Assembly (NCBI GenBank): GCA_031763025.1
Contig: JASSKH010000017.1
Span: 9,166,626 to 9,230,625, forward strand
Direction of reading: 5' to 3'
From: Macrocystis pyrifera
Taxonomy: Eukaryota > Sar > Phaeophyceae > Laminariales > Laminariaceae
DNA: 64,000 nucleotides
The notes under the pieces were generated by a model, which worked only from the letters and a program-made list of their open reading frames with translations, was not told where the DNA came from and made no database searches. A program made the translations under genes and the position numbers. Of the stretch, positions 13,217-25,200 are shown piece after piece. Within the stretch, counting starts at the first letter, position 1, and each line of letters begins with the position of its first letter.

Positions 13217-13328
13217 TATTACGGGGGTCCATAGTTAACGGGACCAAATTTTGTTAGTAAAAATAGGTAAATATATAGGTTTTTATGTACAGAATAGGTC
13301 CTATTAACTATAGACCCCCCCCGTAATA
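13217..13328. mobile_element. ~105-bp TA-flanked MITE, copy 1
   Basis: The element runs TTACGGGGGTCCATAG to its inverse ending CCCCGTAA (13219-13326), flanked by TA on both sides. Its AT-rich centre is shared with the other seven copies in this window. It is too small to code. Confidence 0.85.
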
Positions 13329-13618
13329 GTATATGTTTGTGACCTAGGGAGGAGATGTACGGCATGCGCAGCATGAAGCCACTTCCATTGCTATACTGCA
13401 GCGCGCTACAGACAGTCAACTGTCATCATAGACGGTTTCATACCAACACACCTACGTACCATACGGCAAGTCGGGGCAATAGGGCAATAATACTAGAAGA
13501 GTGGGCCGGAGCGACGGCAGACGACAGAGGCCACCCCACGCCTCCCTAATATTTTTCGAGTGTTGGATTCTCCTCCGATCGCGGCCCTTTCTCCGTCGAT
13601 TTTGTGTGCAACGCTGTA

Positions 13619-14099
<481 letters not shown>

Positions 14100-14512
14100 G
14101 TGGTAGTAGTAGTAAGTAGTAGCAGTAGTAGTAGCAGCATAGTAAGAGTGCTGCAGTACCTAAGCAGTCTGAGTATAAACGGGCTCTGCAATAACAAGAA
14201 TGGACGGTAAACACGTACTACCCTGGTCCCTGGTAAACGAGTATTCACTGTGAGCGTGCTGCTTGTAAAACTCGTAAAAGGTGGATTAGGGGGGGAGGTG
14301 TGTAATACAAAACGACCACAACATTTGTATATGTAATTCTTGTTGGTCTACGCCGTACACACATATGATACGACCCGGAGGAGTCTACATGTTGTTGTTT
14401 TGACATTAACTCTCGAATAAAAGAGTATGTGGTCATACAAAGGCGCAGCAGCTGGAGCCCTATATCAATAGGAAGATCCGAAAAACATGTACTAACCGAC
14501 GACATATGGGAG

Positions 14513-14600
14513 GGGAGAGGGGGGGGCGTACTCATTCGTTGCTTGCCTTTGTCATGTTGACCATTGACCACAAATCCCTTTCGAGACGGAACACACAGGA
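14513..14600 (-). mobile_element. LINE 3'-tail fragment
   Basis: The reverse complement carries the last ~75 bp of the LINE at 555-4252, including TCTCGAAAGGGAT and CAATGGTCAA and ending AATGAGTACG then a C run. It is a severely 5'-truncated copy. Confidence 0.8.
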
Positions 14601-14734
14601 AGCGAAAGGGGGGAGATAATAAATACTTGGTTATAGTGTACCTCTAACACATACCTCCATAACAACACACGATTAATACTACAGTAGACAGAAGTAATAA
14701 TGTTGTACTTCGTATCAAGACTGCTTTCTACTAC

Positions 14735-15027
14735 CCCCACCCATTCATTGCTGTCTCTGGAAGCGGCCACGCCAGAAATTAAATCATTCATTGATTCTGT
14801 CATCCATATGCAAGAAAATCCACCTCTGAAGCGGTTCTTACGGTAGTAGTGATATGCAGCCCACCCTTCTCGTGCGATTTGCCAAACACCTCACGGCGCT
14901 TCGCGCTTGGTGCAAGCAATGTCTGCCTGGTCGGTGAAAACCCTACACGCTCCGTCCCGGCATTGTAGGGATGCGAGGGTCTATGATCATACGACTACGG
15001 CCATGCATGATGACGAGTACGCGCCCC
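14735..15027 (+). repeat. repeat family X, copy b
   Basis: A diverged X copy in the forward orientation. It contains the CATTGCTGTCTCTGGAAG and TCATCCATATGCAAG blocks, the GCGCTTGGTGCAAGC block, and ends ACGAGTACGCG followed by a C run. Confidence 0.75.
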
Positions 15028-15416
15028 CCCCCCCGCATGTGTCTGTAGGTAGCTTGCCGTGGGTCTTTCAGTCTGACAGAAAAAAAGGTGACATAGCGTT
15101 GTATCGGGCCTTCTCTTCCCGCTTCGCAACAGGTAACAACGTTAAACGTGGTATAGCCACGCGCGGACCGAATCTATTATGCTGTAAATTGGGATACGAG
15201 TGAAAGCTTCGTAGCGGGCTCTTGTTGTCCCGCGTGACTCGCGATGTTTCGAGCTTTTTGTAAGATGACGGTGTTTTTTTTCCCTCTCACTATCGATCAT
15301 GTCACAGAAAGCTGAGCGACATCACTTATAATTTTCAGCAAAGAAATTATCAAAACCTGTCAATTTTTTATCTTGATTACAATCATGGCCCTTGTCTGCT
15401 CTCTGGCGCACTGCCA

Positions 15417-15747
15417 TATATATATATATATATTTTTATCCATCACTTTTACTTCCCAGCCCACTCGTAGGAGGTTTTACCCTAGACGATCTTCTGGACA
15501 AGCCGTGGTCACAGGTGTCGTCCCTTCTCCCCCCCGGTACGTGTCTTTATTTTTCGTCGCGCATAGGGTTCAGCATTCCCACTGCTCGTCGATTTTCATC
15601 GAATGTCGCCAACTCACGCTTTCGCGCTTTCCGCTTATCAATTTTTTATGCAAGAAAAGTCCCTATGAGCATGCACTCGGTGGGACTTGAACCCACGAAA
15701 TTGATCTTGACAGGCACGCGGACCACCTACCAAGCCACCGGGGACGC
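15417..15747 (-). mobile_element. tRNA-derived SINE, copy 1
   Basis: Read on the minus strand it starts GCGTCCCCGGTGGC. It has an A-box-like TGGCTTGGTAGG and a perfect B-box GGTTCAAGTCC, then a ~250-bp tRNA-unrelated body and an (AT)n tail at 15417-15432. It is about 90% like the copy at 21006-21337 by eye. The tRNA-like part (about 15680-15747) could be mistaken for a tRNA gene, but the repeated body and tail argue for a SINE. Confidence 0.8.
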
Positions 15748-15999
15748 CTGCATATGCGCGGTGTTGGCCCTTCTTTAGAACAGAAAAATCAAAACTGAAA
15801 ACGACGATGCTCATGATACAACATTATTGTGGGATGTTGTAGTTACAGCTTTTTCTGTGTTTTCTTCTGTTTTGTGTTCGTGAGACAAACCGCGTCTGTC
15901 TTGTTGATAATAATCCCCTTCATTCGTACGTACACATATTTTTGTTCTTGTTTTTTAACCAGAGACTCGAATCGCTTCCTTCGTGATCAAAACACAAGA

Positions 16000-18620
16000 A
16001 GACTTTCTATATATGTGTACCTGGTAGGTCTCTACAGCAGTAGGCCATTTATAGCATGATACGTACGAGTACGATGTACGTAGACACGAAGGACAAGCCA
16101 GGGTGTTTGCCGCCTTCGATCGTTTGAGGGGGCTCGTAACGTCATCATAACATTGTGGAGTCATGCCTGCAAATGACACCGAGGGGGCTCAGACAGACAG
16201 CACACACGCAATCTATTTCCGTTTCCGAGACGGCAGTTGCTTAAAAGAACTTGACTCCGGACAACTGAACTATTTTTATCAATAGCACGTAGACATTGGC
16301 CTCATGTCGCTGTAGATACGACTCGTTGATTTACGCCGGTACAAATTGGGTCCATTACTGCTGCTGTGGCACTTTCAACACATATCCTTTGGTAGAAATA
16401 AGTGTGCACCCAGATGAGAAACGGCGCTACAGAGTTATGCACTCGCATAACAATTGAGTGTAATTTTGTACGGAGACGAGTACCACAACACATCCTCGTG
16501 TCAGCGTGCTTTGTGATCGGAATCATACAATCAATCATCCCAAAACATGCCTCCATGTTGACGGCTGCCATGTTATGCTATTGGGTATCGTGCACACAAA
16601 ATCGTACCTGAGGGTAGTACAGTTAGTATAGTTGCCACGGGCTCCATATCAAACGCCGGAAAATAATACACAAATACCTTAACCGGTGGCTCAGAGAAAA
16701 CAACCATTATTTGGATAAGAGGTGCTTAGCCGTGCCGTTGAAACACATGGCTGGTGTGTATATATACGCATAGATAAGCGGGGGTACTACCGGTACACGG
16801 GCACGTGGGTCGATTCACTAAAAACGGGAACTACTGCTGTACTGTAGCTGGAAAACGGTACACTGGAGGTGCTCCGTGCCAGTTGACGGTATAGGGGAAA
16901 TCCAACACAGGACGCACATTATATCGGCAGCGCTCCTTGGCGGGGGCACCGCTGTGCTGCGGTCTGGTCACAAAACCCTATGGTACACCGCCTTCTATCT
17001 ACTCTTCAAGTTGTTTTTCACCATTTAATGATCTCGGGTCCACCGTTTCCTGGCGTTTAGAACACCGATCGATAACGTCCGTCGTACCCGGGCAACGGCA
17101 ACCCCGCCAACTGCGTAACTACGAAAAAACATCATGCATACGTCCCAGAAAGCTACAACATACAAGCATCACGGCAATTTAGGAGGTCAGAACAGACGGT
17201 GTGGTTGGGCCAAGCATGTCGGAGCCAACACGACGCTGCAGTTGAAGGTTTTTGATGCAATTGACCAAAACCAATGTGGACCAGTGTGGAGTGCAGGTGG
17301 GTCGATGCGTGCAGGGCCGGACAACGCAGATGATCAAGCAATACCTAGACGGTAAATATCGCTCACAATTAATAGGTACCAGGTACCTGTATGCTAAGAG
17401 GTTTTGCTCATAACCATAAGGAGCGCGCAGCTCTCTCTTGTATTTCAGTGTATCATACCCCAAAGATTACAACAACAGCTTAGCTTGTACCCCAACGGTG
17501 TGCCAACACTGCCACCGCGACGAGCTGCAGCGGCTTAAATATTCCCTCGATAGCCCTGTTTTCGCAATTCACCAAACCTTGGAGGCAAGTTTGCCTGTTG
17601 CAATTAATACTGGTGGGCACTGGTCACGCGACGGCGAAATATTTTACGACATAACCTCGAGACGACATGAGCTCAAGGCGACGTCGCGACTCGTGACCCC
17701 ATTCGCCTTTACGACGGTGCCAGCATATACTGTAGACTAGCTTACACACAATCACGGCCGGTGGGACGGTGATTCCCTATTATTCCTACCATCTTTCCTT
17801 TTCCACGCGTCCGAACTCTCGAAAACCCCAGTTAAGAATATAAAGACATGCAAAGTACATAATAACGCATCGCGCCTGCATCCCCTTCCCGCTCGCAACG
17901 GAGACGCGGTGCTCAGGTACTCCATGTAGCCACATCAGTGAGACACAAGACACAGACAAGGGTCCCCATCACGCAAGTATAGCACGCACCGTTCGCACCG
18001 TTCGAATGCGTGATAAACGCTCCGACTCAGCGCAAACTCTTGACAAATCTAGAATAAACAAAAACTCTCACTTGTGTGCGCCTTACGGCTGGGGGGGCGC
18101 CGCGGGGAAGCTTACTGCTGTAGGCACTGACGCTCTCTTTCTCGCTCTCTTTCTCACTCACTCACAAACTCCACCCTATATTATTAATCGTGATGGAATC
18201 GTACTACTTCGAACGAGTCTCTCACAACCTATATGGTACAGAAGTCAGTAGCGGTGCTACTCGATTGGAACGGATAAAATACAAAATTATGTCTAAACCT
18301 ATCCATCCGAACTTTCGAGTACAGCTGAGGGCGTGGTAGCAGAGGCGGGCCTCGCGCATTCACCCGAAGTATCCACTGCAGGCACGGCACACTGAACAAA
18401 TAAGCTTGTTCGACAAGGGAAAACAGTAACAATCGGCAGTCGAAAACTAGTGCACAGCGCCGTCTTAAGGCGAGAGGAAGGGGGCGGCAAGAGAACACCT
18501 ACATAATAACCGTAAAACGTCTTCAACAAGAGAGCGGACACGACATTCAAAAATACACTATTCATACCAAAGAGAGGGACTTTTAAAACCAACCAAAGAG
18601 GTGGGCTACATTGTTAGCGG
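16000..18620. other. intergenic stretch without a supported gene
   Basis: Several 60-100-codon frames exist on the plus strand near 16937-17740, but none shows a known motif or a convincing splice context. TACCTGGTA (16018) and TACCAGGTA (17376) occur here. Confidence 0.3.
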
Positions 18621-18705
18621 GATCTCCCGACTGAAAACCGCTATTGACCTACCGGGCCCTAAGTTAAGCAGTACTGGGTGCGTGAATCCCACCCTCTGAA
18701 ATCCG
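18621..18705 (+). pseudogene. possible 5S rRNA-derived relic
   Basis: The blocks AAGTTAAGC and AGTACTGGGTGCGTGA, next to GGGCCC, resemble the internal control region and loop E/helix IV of eukaryotic 5S rRNA. Here they directly adjoin, whereas a true 5S gene has about 15 nt between them. It could be a degenerate 5S copy, a 5S-derived SINE head, or chance. Confidence 0.25.
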
Positions 18706-19202
18706 TATGGTACATCTATTCAACATGGCTGTCCATTTTTTCCTTGAACCCTCGGACAAACGCCTCGCCAGGCCACAAGGCCTTGCCATTATAAACGCCT
18801 GTTCAAGACCAAAAACACCTGGTCAACCGAAAGGCATGACCCGAATTCACACGTTTCCGCGCTTTAATCTAATGTACGCTGACCACAAGCCGCTCCCAAT
18901 TCCGGGCCGGGCGCGTTTCTCCTCCAGAACTTCTAAACCGCGTCTGCCAATATTACCCTCGGGGCCGTCTTGCTATAGATTGACACGCACTACTGCTGTC
19001 GTTAACCGCCCACGCAGAGACCGTGACTCAAATCAAAGTACACGTCATTTCATCGAAATCAACACCAGTCGCACTACGAGTATATAATACAACACCATCA
19101 ACTCAGGAGCGAGGCGATGTGTAACCGGGGGTAGGGGGAGGGCGAATCGGCGAGCTGTAGCCTCGACCATTTTTTCCCCTGGCTGGACGCATCAAGTATC
19201 AC

Positions 19203-22200
19203 TCATTCCTGTTCGGAGGCCGCGGGCTTGTGCGCAATTTCTCCCTTGGTCAAGCAGGCCATGATGTCTTCGTATGCCTGTCGAAGCGTTTCATGCGACA
19301 CCGCGAGGCACCGTCATCGTCAGTCGTGAGAGCGCGACACGAGGGGAGGTCGCATACAACATCATTTGAACGGGCAACACCGCATCCGGCGCCGGACGGC
19401 ACCAGACGCGGCAAAAAGTACAACATGCAGCTGATAAAGAGAAGCACAACGCACAACGCACAACGACGACGGTTCCAGAGGCATGCATAAGCACGCACCC
19501 ACGCCGGCTGCCCAGGGGTAGGGACCGACCGCGCCGCTAACAAAACACTGAAAGGTTACTGGCGGTTTGAACCACCCTGGCAGCGACTGCACAGTAGAAA
19601 CAACGACGAAACACACCATAGTTGCGGTGTCCCACCAACAAACACCGTGCTACGCAACACATGGGGCTCTTTTGCGCAGCAGCAGGAACGAGGGGAACAA
19701 CCCGCAGCGGCCATGATCCACACAACGACGTCAAAACTCGCAACCCTATGCTGTGCTCTGCGGTTCCAAAAAAACTACATAACTGCCTTTTGGATCGCGG
19801 GAACATGAGAGTATGCAACAGCAGCACATCTAGCATCCAACGACTGAGCGTTATCCCATGCCGCACGTCAGGAAGCGAGGGCAAAGCAGTTTGAGACCGA
19901 CCTTAGGAGGTATGTGGGTCTTCCACCTGTTGAGGGCATTCTCAGCCGACATCAGCCCGGACAGGCTCATCTCCAGAAGCTTCACCGCTTGCTTGACGTC
20001 TCGCTCGATCATCGAGTACTGCAAAAAACAAGCCAATCAACACACAACATCGAAACGACACAGAGATAAACGCAAGGGGAGTGGGAAGCGGGTTTATATA
20101 CATATATATATAAGTGTTGAGCGCAGAGCAAGCTTATCGCTACCATCAATCCAGTTACTCTCGCATACTGGAACCAAGCGAGCAAGCAATTAGGCACATA
20201 GGCAAGTACGCGAGTTTCCCCCGATCGATGGTAGAAGCCCGACAAAGGTGCTGCAGTAGGCTGTCAAGTCTGCCGGCGTTTCAGCCTCCAAGGAGACATC
20301 CGATCGCGACCTACACGGCAGTAGGGGCAGCAGGGTAGTGCTCGTGCCTTCCACTCCACGGTAACGGTCCCGAGGCTCACCGATGCTCTCACTCAATACC
20401 GCAGCAAGTGCTCCCATAACCGTACTCGCTTTTTGAGTCTCACAATAATCTCGAGCGCATGATTCGCTTTGCATCGCGACAGCCCTTCATCAATATTACG
20501 ATGCACGCGTTGTAGAAGGGGTAGGGGTATAACATTAACAAGATCAGCATTCAGCATGGCCGCGAGACAACCAAAGGCAGCGCAGCCATTCGGTCGGTTG
20601 TAAACAAAGCGCCTACCTCACTGCGCCATGCCGAGAGCCTGTTCTCCAGCACCTCCACCCTCGCGTTGTCCTGACGAAGTCAGATCACAACCACATCAGA
20701 GGGATCAGCAAAACCAGGGGGGCGGGCGGTAGGGGAGGGTAGGGGGGGGGTGTACTCGATAGGAGAGATGTACTCGATCTCATGCATGGCCATAGTCGTA
20801 TGACCATAGACCCTCGCATCCCTACAATGCCGGGACGGAGCATGTCGGGTTTTCACCGACCAGGCAGACATTGCTTGCACCAAGCGCGGAGCGCCGTGAG
20901 GTGTCCGGCGAGTCGCATGAAGGGTGAGCTGCATCCTACTAAGAACCGCTTGTGAGGCGGACTTGCATATGGATGACAGCCTCAATGAGTTAGTTTAATT
21001 CCCGGTTTTTTTTTTTTTTTTTTTTTTTCATCATCACTTTTACTTTCCAGCCCACTCGTATGGTTTTACCCTCGACGATCTTCTGGACAAGCCGTGGTCA
21101 CAGGTGTCGTCCCTTCTCCCCCCCGGTACGTGCCTTTAGTTTTTATCGCGCATAGGGTTCAGCATTCCCACTGCTCGTCGATTTTCATCGAATGTACAGC
21201 TAACTCACGCTCTCGCGCTTTCCGCTAATCAATTTTATGCAAGAAAAAGTCCCTATGAGCATGCACTCGGTGAGACTCGAACTCACGAAATTGATCTTGA
21301 TAGGCTCGCGGACCACCTACCAAGCCACCGGGGACGCAGCCACTTCCAGAGACAGCAATGGGAGTACTATGTAACTGCCTCTTGGGTGCCTTACCTTGAA
21401 CACTACGTGATACGATCAATTCCCTTGTGCAGAGTAAAGGTTTTTTACTTTGCACAAATGATCTCACTCGACAACTAGCTGTGGGCGACCGCCAAAAAAA
21501 AAAAAAAAAAAAACGGTACCCTGGATGTCTAGCTCACGTAGTGAGCGGCATGTTTTACAGTATCGTTGCCAACCGACGCCAACCCAACCCATATATAATA
21601 TATATAATCGGGGGGGTAGGGGGTTAAATGCCGCCGTGAAGTGATGAGAAGTTGGACTATCGCTACAGCCTTGTGAATAAAGACAAGCACCAATCTCGAC
21701 GGTATTGTTTTCAAGGTTGAAAAACCGAGTAAAAAGGACGTCTGCACTTAGCCCACAATTCCGAACAAGTCGGTAGTTTGTAGGAGAGATGGAGGAGGGC
21801 AAGGGGGCACCGCCCCCGTTGTATGCAAGCCTCAATCACATCTGTTCCGCGTGTTGGACGGCTTCCTCTGCCGTGAGCGCTCAGCAGTTTGCTAGGCCTG
21901 GAAACTGCGCGCATGGTTCCGTGCACAGCCTCCACTTCTACGCGTGCCACAAGAGACCGCAATAGTTGCCAGCACGCAGAGTGGCAATTCGTGGTCTGCT
22001 GATGGCACTTGTAGCCCATCTGAGACGAGACGTATATCTACAACAGGATACATATGGCCTGACAGAAGCGGTCTTGGGATATATTTCTACAACTTACCCG
22101 ACAGCCACGTGTATAGCTCGGGGGTAACATCGCACCGTATCCTCCCGACACCACCACCACCACCACCACCATCACCATCACGACATTCAATATATACGAG

Positions 22201-25200
22201 TTTTCACATTGACGCCTCAACGTTCTGCTCCATGCATGTGATGATCTCTGTGTCGCTTTGTAAGCAATAGAAGTCCTGTCAACGCCACACGGGAATCACC
22301 AACATGGTCTAGGCGGCGGCCTCACCTCCTCGCTTCTCGCCTCCGCCCGGGCGCGTGCAGCCAAGGCCCAATCCAGCTCCGTCTCCAGACAATGGCGGTG
22401 CCTGCATGGAAAAAGCACACAACACATGGTGGGCAGCAGCAAGACAAGAACGCGCGGAGGTGTACACGGAGGCAGGACAAACTCGGGTGGTGCTGTAAGT
22501 CAACGTTGTGACGCCACCATCTGCGCGCGAGGTTCGACACGCGAATGATAAGGTTGAAAATTTATCGGGCGTGCCCGAAAGCCGCGCTTCCTTCGCTGCC
22601 CGTCCGCCACAACATATGCCCCAACACTCGAGGGCTACGGGCAACATGTGCATCACCACATCACTACCATCATATCGTGTAGGTTCGCAACTACACAGCT
22701 AAAAAATTGAAGAAAACGCCCCCATCTCCACCTTGACTATAAATATCAACAGATAAAAGATCCCGCAGCAGAGTGCTGCCACCATGTCGGTCATATGACA
22801 CCCATCCACACCACCGATTCATCCAAGCACCAGATCTCACTCACTCTTCCCAACCGCGCCGCTCTTCAGCAAACGACATTTCCATTTCCATCGCCCACTG
22901 CTCGCCCTGGGTCGAGGAAGTGCCCGTCGTCGGTCCTTGCGGCACAAACTTCGGCAACGAAGCTTGCCCCCCCCTCCACCGCTGCCGCCACCGCCGCCGC
23001 CCGCCGTGTTCTGCCTCGCGAATGCCGACGCCCTCACCGCCAGCTGGTCGTCCGAGTCAGAGTCGGTTTCGCGGTGGCGGCCGCGAAACGCGAGGCCCTT
23101 CTCCCCTTGCCTGCGTTGCCCCTGCCCTCGCCCTTGCCCTTCCACCGACGAGGATTTGTCCCCGCTCTCGCCCCCGCCACTATCGCCTCCGTACACCGCA
23201 CTCCACGTGCCCCCGACCCGCACGGGCCCTGACCCGCCCGACATCGCAGAGTGCATCCCCGACTGGCTGGACCCGATCGAGTCCGACCTCGACCGCTGCC
23301 GCTGCGCTGTCCGCCTCTTCGCCCTGAGTCCCGTACCTCTGTCCGCCGCCGGTCCCACCGACTTCACGGACGCGGCGGCCGTCGGGGTTGACGCCCCACC
23401 GGAAGAAACCCCCGGATTGCTGTTCCACATCTTGCTCCGCGTCCACCTGGAGTCCTCGATCGCTCTCCCCGCAGGGTCGTCCCTGACAGAGGGTGTGCGC
23501 CCCTCGAACGTCCAAACCGGAGAGACCAACCCGGCCGGGGAGGGCCCGGGGAAGGCCGGGGAGGGGCCGCCAATGGATGGAGTCTGCTTGTACATTACGG
23601 GGGCCGCCTTCGCCGCCTTTTGTCCCGTCGGGACGTCGGTGCTGCTTTTCGCCGTCGCGGTGTCCGTCTCTGTCCCCGCACTACGGTCGGTCTGGGCGCT
23701 GCCCCCGGCGGCAGAATCCATCTCGCCGTCTTTCCCCTGCGCGCCACGCACCCCCTCGCTGGCATCCGCAGTGATAGCGGTACTAGTAGCAGTAGCGTTG
23801 TCGCTCTTCTCTGCGGCGGTCTGGGCCAGTGAAGGATCCGTAGCTTCGTGACGTGGCTCTCCGCTAGATTTGCCGTCGGGTGCTGGTGCTGCTGATGCTG
23901 CTGGCGCTGGCACTGCTTGCTCCGACGTTCCCTCGCCTTGGGCAGAATCCACCACCTCCTCGTCTCCCCCACCTCCCGCCGCGTCTGGGTCCATGGTTTT
24001 GCTGCCTGCTGGAAGGCGTTTCAACGCCGCGCGGCGTCGGGGACTCTCCGCGTGGGGGTGCGTGTGGCGGAGGATGACGCGCGCGCCGGCCTCCTGCAGT
24101 CGGGTTGCCAGCTTGACGGAAAACACGTCCATGTCCGCTAGCGCGAACGCGTGGTCACCACCTGCATGGCACAACGTTTGCGTTCCCGTCGACGTTGGTC
24201 GCCCACTGAAAGGTAGGTAGATATCGTATGACTATGAGGACAACTATGAGGACAACAACAAAAAAGTGTGGGAGGAACTCAAGAACCCAGTCGAGACACG
24301 TGTATGTGCGTGCGCATGTACAGCAGTAGCAGCGTGTATTTTCGTCGACATTGGGTGCCGGTGATTAATCTACCAATATCGTACTACCACGACCATGCGG
24401 GCAAAAAAAAAAACTAAACAAAGATTGGAAGGAAACCGTTACACAAGTTGAGACACAAGTACGTGGGCGAACCGGGTGAACTTTGACGATGAAATGAGCC
24501 AAGCTACGGGAACAGCGTACGTACATCCGGCGAGGATTTTGACGCTAGGTGTGGCCCGCAAAAACAAACATAACACTCTCTCGGGACCTGATTGGCTTAC
24601 AACAGCATGGCATATATCGGTATCTTGTACCAAAGGGATCCTGCGGCTTCTCGTCTGTACTGGACACTGAGCACCATGACAAGCAGGGTGCCTTCTCGAG
24701 CTATGTACTATACGTAGCAATATTTGCCCCCCCCCCCAAGAGTCGCCGGCGCAGTTTTCAATCGCTTGCATGCTGACGTTGAATACAACGCCTATAAATA
24801 GCACAGGTTCTATCCTCACCCCTACCTCCACCCCGGCCACCCCCATGCCCACCACCTTCATCCCCACCCTCACCATATTCCTCCCACCCCGCCCCCATCC
24901 CCCCCCCATCGCTCCGACCTTTACCCCCACCCCTAGCATCCCCCCGCCCCCCACTCCTTACCCTCTGTTGCAAGGAAGGTCGTGGTCCACCAGAGATCAA
25001 TGACGTTCTTCTGCGTTGAAGCCGCTCCTACAGCTGAAGTGATCAACACCTGTATGGTATACATGTACATGCACCGATTCACCATGAAGGTGAGCAAAGA
25101 CATTTCCCTCATGCACACATGCAAGCAGAATACATAGACGCTGCAAAAGGTAAAAAGGTAAAAAGGTATGGTGGTGTGGTGGCTTGCGCGGCCCGCCAGT

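Noticed and set aside
15680-15748. Functional tRNA gene on the minus strand (also 21268-21337)
   Set aside because: The boxes are tRNA-like, but the sequence continues into a shared 250-bp body and tail in both copies, so a SINE fits better.
22937-23851. A 304-codon plus-strand frame and other plus-strand frames at 22.8-24.2 kb
   Set aside because: They are shadows of the GC-rich minus-strand PTEN exon 22845-24205, which has matching phases and splice sites.
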